A stretch of DNA of 64,000 nt from the NCBI RefSeq assembly GCF_910592395.1, contig NC_088312.1, positions 22,265,292 to 22,329,291 of the forward strand, given 5' to 3'. Below the pieces are notes generated by a model. That model did not search any database. It saw nothing but the letters and a program-made list of their open reading frames with translations, and was not told the DNA's origin. The DNA comes from Lineus longissimus (Eukaryota > Nemertea > Pilidiophora > Heteronemertea > Lineidae). The position numbers were made by a program, and so were the translations under genes. Numbering within the stretch: the first letter of the stretch is position 1; each line of letters begins with the position of its first letter. Of this stretch, positions 35,401-47,600 are shown one piece after another.

Positions 35401-36989
35401 AGTTTCCGCTTCAAGGCCTTATTAATCGAGTGGTAGGTCATATTATATTGCGAACTGTAAATTAAATTCACTGCTGGAGATAATGTTTAATTGAGCGAAC
35501 GCTGGCGTTTGTCCAATGCCGATTGGGCAAGTGGTTCCGGGTGGTTCCCCTATTGAAAAGTCATTGTCTCTCTGGCTCATGTCTATTGCGTGAAAACACT
35601 GAAATATGGGGACCGACCAAACACCTTACATCATTCGACAAGCATACAATCTTAAAAATAAAGCTTTTTGAGCCTCTGAAAGAATTTTAGGTTTTTTTAG
35701 CCAACAGCAAAATGCGTGCCCTAGAAGTTTTTCAGAGAATTGACACACCTCTGGACTGAGATTTGATCGTGTCCATGGAAAACCTATACGAGTTGATATT
35801 TGTGTAAGCTGAAAATCCCAAATGGCTTTTCAGAAGCTAAAAAACGACTTTATTTTTTAGAGAGTCTCAAATAAATGACTAAGGATCGTGAATGATTCGG
35901 ATGATTGGTTCGCCTTACTCGCCTCATTTTGTCAAACTGGTCTCATCCAAAACATGGTGAAGACATTTTAGTCATCCTCAAAAAGTCTTGTTTCAATTGA
36001 GTGTGGGTATTATCAAAAATATATGAGGCGAGGTTATATATTTTCGGTATCATATGGCAAGCGTTAAATATATCGGTACCTTCAACAGCAAGTTTATCGT
36101 TTGAAATAGCCATTGATGTTAAGTTAAACAAAAGAGCATCAAACCTACTTGAATTGGTTTTGGTTGCAAATGGCTATGACGGGGAACCTCAGTGTATCAT
36201 TGAATACAATATCAACAGCGACAAGGATTGGTTCCTTTGAGTAGAAGCGCACTCGTTCCTGGATCTGGTAGACGAGGTAGACACTGGCGGCGAGGATGAC
36301 CACTGCCCATGCAAGTCTGGTGTGGGAAGAAAGGTTAAGGTTACTTTCGTCGGAAATTCGCTGGCAAGTAATCGCGAAGCAGCCGCAGAAAAGCTAGTGC
36401 GATGCAATGGAAATGGTCTGCTTCTCGTCAGCGTAAAAGAACCATGTCAGTCGTATCCTTCTCCAACGCAAACGCTCTCCCTCGCGGGAGCATGGAGCTG
36501 GGCTATATCACCCAAAATCTCGGCTCCCGCCTCGGCGGTTTTAGCCTTTATCTAGACAACCAATACCTCCACTTTGGTTTCAAATGCTTGTTACTACTGG
36601 TAACTAGATCTTCACAAAAATTGTCCTTGTCGGGAATTTTCAGGCCGCAACGTGTCCTGGAGGCCGGTATGTCGCGCGACATCAAGCCATCAAGTCCCCG
36701 AAGCGCCAACGCGAACACCTATAATATCCCATTGTCCGAGCTCCTGATCACGATGTCGAGCAATGGGACAGGCTTTCCCCTTTGCGGGGGATTTGCGAGA
36801 ACTCACTTATTCGGTTCACAAAGGTGCATGCGCCCACGCCTACCTTCTGAAAAGGCCTGCCTGGTGCATGGTGACAAAGCGCACCCCATGAAAGGTGGTA
36901 TCCTGGGTGAAGCCATGCCAGATATTGCTAGCTGATACATCGGGAGTTTCCGCACTCTCCTCATATTTCGGATCCTTGGTTTCGACCAA
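29476..36989 (-). CDS. DEG/ENaC-family ion channel B (recent duplicate of A)
   Basis: Exons: 36844-36989, 36149-36316, 34981-35217, 34522-34658, 33996-34177, 33603-33759, 32935-32976, 30979-32539, 30347-30438 and 29476-29636. All splice sites are intact and the sum is a whole frame (961 codons including stop). The domain order is as in A, and the insertion is two residues longer. TM2 reads GLLVGGSCLTVMELID, with a tail ending NVVEQRF. The position equivalent to A's ATG (36987-36989) is TTG, with the surrounding GTCGCC..GGTC kept and no other upstream in-frame ATG in the exon. Either translation begins in an unseen upstream exon, or B has lost its start and is an early pseudogene. Everything else looks functional. 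Confidence 0.88.
29826..30230. mobile_element. Hairpin element in channel B intron 9 with loop insertion
   Basis: Arms match the A-copy hairpin (CCTGATTTATCCGACAA, GGTCGGATTTCTA, ATACCAGGGC and their reverse complements). The loop, however, contains roughly 190 additional bases (about 29928-30110) that are absent from A. Either B gained an insertion or A lost it. Confidence 0.75.
30914..30949. repeat. Single 32-bp unit at the site of the A-copy satellite
   Basis: GGTACCAAGTATCTTTAACC followed by CATACTTGATGGTACC occurs once, bounded by the same unique flanks as the array in gene A (left AGCTGAATG, right TTTGACTCCAGTCAAACGAG after a small indel). It is the one-copy allele of the expanded minisatellite. 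Confidence 0.95.
30979..32539 (-). other. Giant exon 8 of channel B
   Basis: The 1,561-base exon is nearly identical to that of A over most of its length. The exception is a block at about 31120-31285, where the protein differs at many positions (for example KNYVYSVSHL against ENYVYLASHL, then almost unrelated residues for about 35 positions). Similarity resumes at KVYW.QYF.QVK. The reading frame and the GTFYK exit to the next exon are kept. Confidence 0.9.
32597..32667 (+). repeat. tRNA-like repeat in channel B intron 7
   Basis: Nearly identical to the tRNA-like sequence in channel A intron 7, at the matching intron position. Confidence 0.5.
36687..36813. mobile_element. Decayed CGCCAACGCGAACGCC hairpin copy (in B intron 1)
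   Basis: Allelic to the copy at 25.14 kb. GAAGCGCCAACGCGAAC and GGGGGATTTGCGAGAACTC are retained, with a four-base insertion in the left arm (ACACCTATAATATCCC). Confidence 0.65.
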
Positions 36990-38098
36990 GGCGACAGATT
37001 TCTGCAGAAAAATTGTTCATTGTATATACATGTACATGTATACCTGTAAATTGTTAGTGTTTTTAATCGGAACAAATGAAATCTTTGTGGGGAAGTCGAG
37101 TTACATGTCCGTGCGAGTGGCAATCACTCGTTTGTGGAACATCGAAGGTCACTGCATCCGGAACTCAGGCCAAATTAAATTGTTCAACCAAATTCAACCA
37201 TTCAATGGGAACTCAAGTTATGAATGTGGTCACCTGAGGGATATGGATTCATACTGGTGATAAACCATTCAATTGGAACTTGTGTATCAGTCATTGGCTG
37301 TGGACTTATTAAATATAATTTCTGATTCTTTTTTGTCCCCCTTGTATGATTGGAGACTGAAAATGAAATTTAAAAAATGAAAAAAATGTTGTTGTTTTTT
37401 TTAATTTCCCCCCTCCCAGGTTTTGAGGTTGAAGAAAAATATTTAAAAATTTTTTTTTGTTCCCCACACACACACATTTGAGATAAGAAATGCACTAAAT
37501 GCATGTTTATTGTCACTTCTTATGGGTATGTCCCAAAGTATGTAACTGAGAGACCACAAAGTACCGGCAACAGTCCAAGCAAGGCCATTTTATAATCCAA
37601 CTTATTAAAAAAGTGTGGCCTGGAGGCGCTAATTATTACATGTATTATTTTGTTGACGCAAATTTACCATCGCACCAAATCAATTTACCTAATGCAAACA
37701 TGGTCACAACTCAATGAACGACGTCTGGTTGCTTACTCAAACTCCCAAAACACCCTGTGAATTATTTATGGTAATTCATTTTATGATTTTCATGAATAAT
37801 CAGTCAGGCGAAGATCCTCGATTGGCCGCTCGAACCTTTTCACCGTATTTCACTCAAACCGCAGGCCATAGCTCCTCGTCCTTTGTACTCTGCATCTCAT
37901 TGTATAGGTTTCAATTGGTCTATTGTCTTTAAACAAATTAAATTCACATTGCTACTATCTCATCAAAAGGTTATCAGGGCATACTTTGATAACATTGACC
38001 ACACACGCTCACGCACACCCGCACGCACAAGACAGCCTTCATTGGTGACGACAGCCCTAAATCGGCAAGGAATGGGCAATGGGGTGGGGAGGAAAATA

Positions 38099-38215
38099 GG
38101 GAGGTTTCGCAAAGCCCCAGAAACGTCAAGGTAACACCTATCCCGTTGTTCGGCATCCTTAAAATGAGGTCGAACAATGAGATAGGCGTTGGGCTTTCGA
38201 GGACTTTGCCAAAAC
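38099..38215. mobile_element. Hairpin element, CGCCAACGCGAACGCC family
   Basis: GGGAGGTTTCGCAAAGCCCC opens the copy. The centre ATCCTTAAAATGAGGTCGAA is followed by the inverted arm CAATGAGATAGGCGTT. The right end GGACTTTGCCAAAAC is eroded. Confidence 0.7.
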
Positions 38216-40933
38216 GCCAAAATAACAAAGTCATAACGCGAACGTTGTCGCAATCGCGTTTACCGGAAACCTACACTGAGATTTGACGCGGCTTTATTGC
38301 ATTTGACTTTCCCGAAATGAAAAGAAGCTGTGAACTGTACTAATCCCCCTCTGGTTCTTAAAATCCTTTTGAGGTTTTTTTCGGCAAACACAAATATGCA
38401 CCAGCAGAGGTTTTGTAAAATGAAATACCCCAAATGGTGAATTCCTTAGATTGTGAAAAACCCGTCGGGTTTTTTTATATCGCTGAAAAATGTCTACGGG
38501 GTGCATGAGTTGTGTTTGCCGAAAAACCCTTATTTCTAAGAGCGTGGAAGTCGGTAAAGTGCCCAACCTCTTATGGCTAATGGCCAAAAACGCCCAAACT
38601 TATGTAAGCGCTATTATAACAATTAAAAGTATGAAATGAAGCGATATCGCGTTCGGTGGAAATCCGGGAAATTCCTATCCTCACTCACCTCGGGGACTGT
38701 GACGCCCATCTTGAGTGTGTCGCACATTCGTCCCCTCCGGTTGACGTTTATTTCGATAAACTTAATTCATGAACGGAACAGTGAAAATTAAAGTTCTACA
38801 CTTGAAACTTTTTTCTGAATGAAATCTGCAAACGGTAAAGCGAACTAAAACGTGTGACACGCTCACACAAATCGCTGTCTCGGTAACGAAATCGCACCGC
38901 CGTGACAATCTCCACAAACAGAAATGAAGTTTATCCGTAGTTTTGTGAGTTTTATTACGTGAATCGGCTGCTGCACGTAGCTTAGTCTTCCACAACGCTC
39001 CATAGTCTTCCGCAACGCTCCATCTGACTGCATATGATAACCTCCGCCGATCCGATCACAGTCACTTTCCGAGGAATTTTTAAACTGCAAAACTGTTGGT
39101 AAACCGCGCTCTATGATTTTGACCGCCCTCCCATGCAGGGTCGAGGGTTCACGTTCCCGTATCACGTTATACTTGTCGTTCGAGTAATGAAGAACGAACA
39201 GGTCTTTTCTAAAGAGCCTGCGGGCTACACACACGATTGGTACTTCTCACCCTCAGGTTGTATCATGTCATGCTTGTAAACCCAGAGCGTCCCGCAAACG
39301 AGCGATTTAAATCGCGTTCTCGATCGCATGCGGCATTGCTCGTTTGCAGTGGTACGTCATCCCAGGTGCCGGCGACAAAAATTAGGTGCTCGCAACGGCG
39401 ATCAATATAAAACCGCTGATTATCGGTTTTAACCGCTGACGAGAGATCTTTTTGTCGCACGTAGCAGCGATTTTAGTTGCAAGTTGCAGCAATTCAAATC
39501 GCTTGTATGAGCGGCGCTTTAGCGGCCAGAAAACAAACTTGCTCACGTCAAGTGATATAAGTGACTATTGAAAAGTGACTGCGTGATCGTGAACTCTTCA
39601 TAAACCCGGCCTATGCGAGGCTCTCAGACATTCGCGCTCTCAGAGGGAGATACCAATAGCAACCGGGCTGGCTACCAGTGAATGCTGTTTGATCGTACCC
39701 AATCGGTAAAACAATCAGAATGAACAAAACAAATTAGAGATGAGCCGAGTGCATCATTTGCCAACTATTGTTTGAAATGCTTAACAAAAGACGGCAATAC
39801 GCCCGAGGGGATTAGTGTCCGCAATTTAACCTACGGTTTGTGTTCATTGATTATTCATTATTCTTGGAAGTCACCAGTCAACAATAATCGGGGACACCTA
39901 CTTACTTACATGTACATGCATAATGCAGGAAGAGTTACTTTCAACATGGATGTATAGCGCATTCTAGCTATACCACGCATACACGGATGTATAGCACATC
40001 ATTTCAACAAAGCCGGGAGCAATTGCGCCATTTCCACCCTGTGGTATCAGCAATTATCTCTCCGATGGTTACCACCGCTTAGAGTCAAGGCTCACCACCT
40101 CTTCGAGTATAACCAGCCTCAGACTGAAATACAATCTCCAATCTGGGCCCATGTATGGTCGAAACATTCAGGTAGGCAACCCTCAGAGAGATTATTGCCG
40201 ATTCTCCCTGTGGTGATTTTGAGAAAATGGACGCAAGTGGTTAACAGTAAAAGTGTGTCGAAATCTCTATCATTGCTTAATGTTATTGCCAAAACTGAAC
40301 AAATTAAGAAAAGAATCTTTCGTCTTCAAGAAGAACTTTATTTCCTAGATTGTTTCTATCGCTCGGGTGAAAGAAGCTTTACATCAACAACACCAGTAGA
40401 ACCAAGTATATATATAATCCATAATTGGTAGGACCCATTGCATCGACTTTTAATGGTTCTTTACAAAGATGATACCGGCTGGCCAGTCTTCCAGTCTTCA
40501 ATTCTACAGTAGCAGGCCCTATAATCAAATACCGGACATGGTAATTCACCGGACATATATGAGGTGGAAACATTAAAAACTGACTGAGTTATCACGCCAT
40601 TCCCACGTTATTCCCGACTGGACCCAAATGGGTCTACGTGCAGGGACATTTGCCTACTTATGTAGCTACATAAGGACTTCTATGATGGAGCACAAACTAA
40701 ATGGTTCCAGCTTATCATATACGTATCTCAAAGCCACTCCATGCCGACTATTGGGAAAACCAACGCATTCATTATGCCAACCCAAAGACTACAAGCAGCA
40801 TTCTTAAAATGTTGAAATTTGAATCGGCTGAGAATTTTGAGTGATTTTGGGAAGACGAAGTATCAAAACATATATCTAAAACTACTCTTTGTGGACGTTC
40901 AATCATGTTAAACCTTCGTTTCACCTTAAGGAG

Positions 40934-41259
40934 TATCTTTCCTACATTATCAATCCTGAACAAAGACAGTTATTTACAAAACTTAGAATTGGGTCCCACC
41001 AGCTTGCAGTATAGAGTGTGGGAGATATGAAGACATTACACATACAAGGAAACAGAGGAAATGTCTTTCATGTAAAGGGGATATAGTGGAAGACGAGTTC
41101 CACTTTCTTATTGTTTGTGACAGGCACTCCGCTATACCCGGGAAGCAATGTTTCAATATACAGGTACAATCGATGCTGACTTTGTATATCTCAGAAATGG
41201 GTAAATTTAAATATCTTTTAACATGTACATGTATTTCTAGTCCTGCCTTTACTATATGA
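40934..41259 (+). pseudogene. 3' remnant of a non-LTR retrotransposon reverse-transcriptase ORF
   Basis: One frame reads YLSYIINPEQRQLFTKLRIG then SHQLAV and stops at 41012. From 41017 another frame continues with CGRYEDITHTRKQRKCLSC and then KGDIVEDEFHFLIVCDRHS, ending at a stop at 41257-41259. The Leu-Arg-x-x-(S)-H-x-L, GRY, CxxC and EDEFHF..xC pattern is the usual C-terminal zinc-knuckle tail of LINE ORF2 proteins in invertebrates. The stop and frameshift between the halves, and the absence of the catalytic core, show it is dead. Confidence 0.75.
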
Positions 41260-41652
41260 GTAAAAAAATATAAGTAAAATGTTAAGTGTCCACAAACTTG
41301 TGTTTTCGAACGTTTTGAAATCGGACCTCGATGCAGATTGCAACTGTGTACAATGCTCATGCACATTCCTCATTCAAAGAGACCTACGGCGAGAGTGGAA
41401 GTTTGCTGTGCGGATTCAGTGAACGCGGTAAGTTATGTACATGTATGTGGAAGTGTCTTTTGGGATTGCGGTGAATAACCTCCAGGGCACGTCTTGGACA
41501 CAACGCAAGAACAAGTGCAATGTATGATTCATTATACGCAATGTCAGCAGTTGTCTTGATATCAGTAACGGCCTCATGGAATTGAATTGAATTTTCGTGC
41601 AAATCGCACCAGCAAACAGAAATCAGCCGCATGTTTGCAGACGCGGATCTAA

Positions 41653-44600
41653 TCACATCCAGCCGTCCGGTGCTTTTTGTTGACGTGGTGCCTTCTGAAC
41701 ATTCGTCTTCGCTCTTCGTGCCCAAAATACTGCTATGCTGAAGGCGATGGTGTCAATAAGCTCACATACCGTCAAGCAGCTCCCGCCGATCAGAAGGCCC
41801 ATCGAGCCACCAATGTCGCCTGTAAACAGTGCAAGATGATTAGATATTCTCAAGGAGGATTGTCTCGAGATGATGCCGGGCCAGCACCACCGCGTCAGGT
41901 TGTTTCCAAACAAACAACAGCAAGATACTGTGACGTTTCAATACAGGAGAAAACACAGAAGAGCGTGTCAGCCTGTTGTTGGCGCAACGATTTGGCAGTT
42001 GCACAGGTATCTTCATGGGATTTCGCATGACGAGCCATTCGGCCTAGTACTTTTTCTCGGGCGGTGAAAATGAACCTTCTCATTTTCTGTTTAAAAGTCT
42101 GGCGCAAATCAGTTAGCTAGAGTCGGCCAGATGAACATGTGGCAATAGGATTCTATTCAGAAACACGCGTTTGACTTGATGATGCGTCAATTTCATTGAT
42201 ACCGACTGAGGTGCGATAAGGGCATTGTATTGCTCCTACGATATTTTTTTTTAAATCTTGGATCAATTCCAAAAGGCATACTTACTGAGTAAGGCGGTGA
42301 CATCGTAGGCTATGGTCTGCTTCACGGTTTGGTACGACATCTCCTTGAAAAACACATCTACGGCAACGAAGTTTTCCCTAAAGAAACGAAAAGAGATTCA
42401 CCGTTGTTAGGCAAGGAAAGGTCTTCATGTCTGTGTGCCAAATTTGTAGTTCAGTCATGATGGTAATAGGGAGGTTTGGCAATCGCTACAACAAAGTATA
42501 TACATGTACGAAGATCGGAGGTGTAATAACAATAATAATGCGAGTTCTTATAAAGCGCTTTAATATTATTAGCACTGTATCATCTATTGTCCCAAAGCGC
42601 TTTTCAATCGCAAACATTATTAACCAGCCTATCCAGAGACCTATCAAGAGAACAAAGGGGACATTTCAGGCCTGTTGAAGGTTACAAAGTGGCACCGGGC
42701 GGGTATCGAACCCGGGACCTCCCGATCTCTCCAAGCGTCATCTAGTTAGGTGCCTCATACTCGCTGGTGTCTTTAATGTCTTTAATGTCTGGAAGCATAA
42801 TAATACCGTCTGGCATAGAAATAAATCACCTTATTCTCGTTCTCGGGTCAATATCGGAAAGTCTCCATGATCTCAGACGCTCAACTGTTAAATTCAATCT
42901 GCAACTCAACCACTTACTTATAGAAAATTCCATCTCCGTCCAAATTCCCAATGTACTGAAGCAGCAGCGACTTTAGCTTCTCAAACCTTGACAGAATGAG
43001 ATCCTGGACTTTCTTGATAGCCTCCTTCTGCATCGGAAAGTACCTGAACCACCACCCTTTGTTGGACGTCCCAATGTAGGAACACGAACTCAATTCCAAT
43101 ATGCCAAGCAATTGGCGTAACTGCGATTCAGGTACACCTCCTTCTATATTGCTCCTGGCCGTATTTGATGCTTCTGATACCTTTTTCTCATACAATTTAA
43201 AGTTGGTTTCAAGACGAGAGAATCGTTGAAAGGACTCGATGAGGTGCTGGTGCATTTTGACGACAATTGAACTGAACCGCTTCTCGAGTGGACCACTATC
43301 CGCCTTATGTGCGACTTTGGCGTAAATGCTGACATTGAGAAACCCTGACTCGCTCAGACTCGCCACCCAATTGTCGTAGGCTGAATTCGTCACAAAGTTG
43401 TAGAAGTGACCAAACATATCACTCAACATCGTATAACCTATGGTTTCGGCCTCGCCTATGGTCTTCAGCAATGTCGCGCTAATCCACTCGGATACAAGAG
43501 ACGGCTTCTGGAACCTCTCAATCAGGTTCCTCCGTATATAACTCAGCTTTGACATGTCATCGAGAAATCTCTGCTTCCCCGCATTGACAAACTTTTCATT
43601 GGACATCTCCAGCGCGAGGCTTTTCAAAAAGTTGACGTTTTTGGTTGCAATTTCGTAATATTCATCGGTAAGTTTATTCGTTCCGGTATCCAACACAACA
43701 TTCTTTAATGGCTTGGTCATGTAAATGCCACCAAAACCTACAGTATTGTTGTAATCGGTGATATTGGTGTCTGGGACAACGGGAGTATAGTTTCCGTACT
43801 TGTAGAGGATTTCCTCCAGGGCAACCATGGAGTCTTTCAGAGCGATCCGCGCACTCACGATTTCAAACTCGACCGACTTCTTGAAATTAGCATCGACCGT
43901 GGGACGCAAAGCCTCTTCAACGTTTCTAATCAAGGACCGAGTGCCACTAGTCACATCGGGGAAGTTCCCCGCAGCTGGACCATAGAAATATTGGTTGTAA
44001 AAATCGAACATTTTGCTGAAATAGGTGGCTGTTTCGTTCAAAGATATGTGGCATCTTGATGTCTCCCGCCGAAATTTCACATTGTTATTTTCGACGGAAT
44101 CGGCAAACGCCGAGCCATAAACCTTGGCTGTATCCCGGGTCACTGCTTTGAATTCCTTGATCGCGTCCAAGTACTCCTTGTATCGGAGTTCGTCAGTGTT
44201 GATGCGATAGTCACGGGCCTTTGCGTTATCGTTCAATATCTTTTTCAGTACTTCTTGGTCCAGTTGGTTGATGTCATTTTCCGCGGTCTTCAGAAAAGAG
44301 AAGCTTGTGTCATAGTCCATTGTCTGGCATCGAGGCAGGCATGATTGACGACATGATTGCGTCTTCGAGTCCTCTAGCTTGTCAGTCGATGCAGTTTGGT
44401 TTGTAGTAAAGTTTGTTGCTGAAAAACAATTGAACAACCTGGTTATCGATTGAGCAGGTCAAAGTAGGGCCCTACGTTGTATACTTTTATTATTACTTCA
44501 ACAACGGCTTCCAGCAGTACCATGATCACTCCAAACAGGATCCTTATTTTTAAAAATTTAAATTGCCATTAATACTTCACTATAACGCATGTCACCATAG

Positions 44601-47600
44601 GCCGACCAGAACTTTGCAAGCATGCTTAAAACCACCTTATCAACATGAAAGAGCGATTTGGAGAGAAACGAAATTTTGTATACCATTTCTAGGCTTTTTG
44701 GCGTGCAGGAGCGTCGTTTTAGTATAACTATTTACCTAGATCATCCCCCAGACTCATAGTCATGGCAACTGTACACAGTGGAGTACCTGAAACGAACGGG
44801 AGAGCAGTGAGGTAAAACCGTCAATTTTCAAATTCCTCTCGCGAAGTCGTCGCAGGTGTGATAAATACCAAGCTGCAACAGAATATATCACAATCATCTT
44901 ATCATCGTATTTTATCGCAAGCGTTCCTCGCTGATTGAGACTGGAAAAGTTAGAAACCTGCAGATTGTGCCAACAAAACTGAAAAAATTGCTTAGACGTT
45001 TATTAGGTGCGTGACCTGGAGAAAAGTAGTGAAATGACCATGTCTTGTACGCAAGAATCTTCTGAACTATCAGCGATCACATACTCGGCTCATCATAGTT
45101 ATTCCACCTGGAAGTTTTTCGACAGCCATGATCTCTCAAGTATGCCTTGGCCTTGCAGTTTTCATGGCAGGCCATCTCCGTGTACAGATCGAAAAACGAC
45201 AAATTACGGCTCTTTTGTATGCATCTGGTCGATCGGCTGGTGATCCGTACTGTCTGTAAAGAACAAAGAAGGCGTGAATTCGAAACAAAAGTGTCGTATC
45301 GCTTATAACGAAGAAACGAACGAACATTTCGACTTTGTCAAGTGATATGTGAATTTAGATTTAGTCATTTGATCATACCATAACAAAATTTACTAATAAT
45401 CTTTATACGAAACACTCATAATATATACAACATAACATTACGTGAATCGGTGTCATCACATCTTTTTCTGAACCAACCTCTTCTCATACTGAACTTTAGG
45501 CCAACACTAGGCACAAACGAGTGCGAGGGGAGGACGATACGACTGACTCTGTTTTTTTTCGAGGATGACCTCTCCTCTGACCCACACCTACCTTTTCTGG
45601 TTTCAAAGCCACGAATGTATACGTGCCGGGTCCGACCCCCTCTCCCTGGGACCTGATCATTGGGATATCGCCGGGATCTAACAAGACCACCTTGAAGCCT
45701 GCCGACTCATGTTCGCCTGGTGAATATTCGTAGCTTTCCACATTAAGGAGCAGATTCAAGCCCTCTCTCGAGCCTGGACAAAGCAAAATGGTATCTGATT
45801 ATTGCTTGAAGTTAGGTGCACTTATATTTGGCCAACCGATATACATATATACGATATACATGTACAACCGAAATTCCGTACATGCACCTAACTGGCCACA
45901 TGGCTGAACGGTGCAATAATGGAGACAAAGCTCTGGGAATCAGGAGAGAAACAAGAGACGACAGCCAGATTTATCAGAGACATATAGGCGTGGTTCTGTA
46001 GTACAGCAATAAAAAGGATAATCGAAGGCTAAACAGAAGAAGAAGACATAGATTTGTCTGCGCTTACGTTCTAATGTCGAGTTATATTCTGTCGTCAACA
46101 GTAACAGATAATACACCGTACCTGCTTCTAGCGCATATGGAAGTTCGTACCCTTCTCCAGTTCGATTCAGTCCTTTGAACTTATAACAGAGTCCGTGATC
46201 TGTCATAACTGCTTGAAAGTCTTTAGCGCTGCACTTTTCGGAGGAGAAGTGACACCTGGAATATAAAACCAAGAGGCACATGCCACTTTCGCACAAGGCC
46301 CGTTGACAGCGCTCGCTGTGCAATAGAAATCAACTAGCGTGTTCGTTACTAGCGCGGCGCTTGCGCGATCTTTTTGGTACTGGCGCCTCATCTCGCGCCT
46401 GACCGAAGTGAGCGAGCGGGTTACTTAGACATAAAATGGCCGCCGCACCTGACTTTTGAGAAAAGATGGCACACGATCCAGTAAATGCCGGCTTTGCGAT
46501 ATATACAAATGTGTTTATTGCATCAGACTGTGTATTTTTTTGGCAAAAATAGAATACATGTAGCTGTGGGAAGAAAATAATACTAGAATGTGAAAAAAAT
46601 GGTCAATAAGGTTAGTGAGCAGATTTTGTAGTTTACGCACACCCAGTCGGGTGTCCGGTCATTCTTATTTACGCTACTTCACCCTAAAGTTACTCGGGCC
46701 TGGCGCGAGAGCGTTCGGGCTCAATTCATGCGCTTCAATGCGCGAGATCCGCTTTTTACCGAAGCGCGGCGCTAGAAATCGCACGCTAAACATGAATCGA
46801 GACGAGGGGCTACAGACTAAGGCACCCGTGGGATCAGAGCATGTCCGCTACGACATCTAGCGGTCAGACTAACTTTTGAAGAAGAATGGTGTAACCATTT
46901 GAAACGTTAAGTTGACGAATAACTTTGATTGTGTAAAAACTAACTTTTTTATCGGTACAATTCACGATCAGATGAACGTTTTCGCAGAATAGAAATAAAA
47001 AAAACCCTCTTGCACAAGATAAATGGAGTCATCTGGTCTAGGGTGACATCGTTAGGTTGTGGCCTGGTTCATTGTTAAAAACAAGTTTTGTCAATAAGGC
47101 TAGCGTTGCTAAACTCAGTTTAGTCCATTAAACTTAATACCAGCGTTACGGACAAAATTAGTTTTGAACAACAAAATAAACCAAATCTATTAACCCCTTC
47201 GAATCTAAGAATATCGTTGAAACAAAGCGTTTATACTATAGTTCCCGACGAGAGCTTTGTTGTCGTATCAAATTATTAGCTGCGCCCGGATCGTGTCCTT
47301 ACCTCATGATCATGTCCTCCACCTGATGACCGAGTGATGTCTGTAAGTTTTCCCACGTTTCGCCCAGGAACCTCTCGTACGTTTGCTTACTTCTGGTCAC
47401 GATTCCCACTTTTGATGGGTTTTGTGTGAACGTTTTGTTCATTGCCGAGCTGTTCAGTTGCCCCAGTGTGATTTCCGATTGCAAGTCGTGATTGTTGAAT
47501 ATCTGTTCCAGATACGAGCTGTACTTCCTGTCGACGGCAGCAGTAAACCTTGAAACGGGAATCACATAATACATGTAAGCTCTGATGAAACAGATTACGG

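Larger units (their letters stand above)
29414..37330. repeat. Segmental duplication, copy B (pairs with 17.03-25.70 kb)
   Basis: Same order and orientation as copy A. Relative to A it lacks the satellite expansion. It carries about 260 extra bases at 35240-35500 and different filler at 35640-36005, both in introns. At the matching site A instead has a short GTGGTCGTGTTACC... GGGGTTCCACTGTA repeat (24170-24245). Boundaries are approximate. Confidence 0.85.
36990..41652. other. Spacer between channels B and C
   Basis: No intact gene is recognised. It holds a hairpin element near 38.1 kb and a LINE remnant near 41 kb. A block at 37.64-37.81 kb recurs near 28.96 and 49.53 kb. A 123-codon open frame on the minus strand (38863-39234) begins with GTG, has no recognised domain and is not called. 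Confidence 0.5.

Noticed and set aside
38863-39234. 123-codon minus-strand frame (KDLFVLHYSNDKYNVI...)
   Set aside because: It starts with GTG rather than ATG and matches nothing I can name; possible exon but not supportable.
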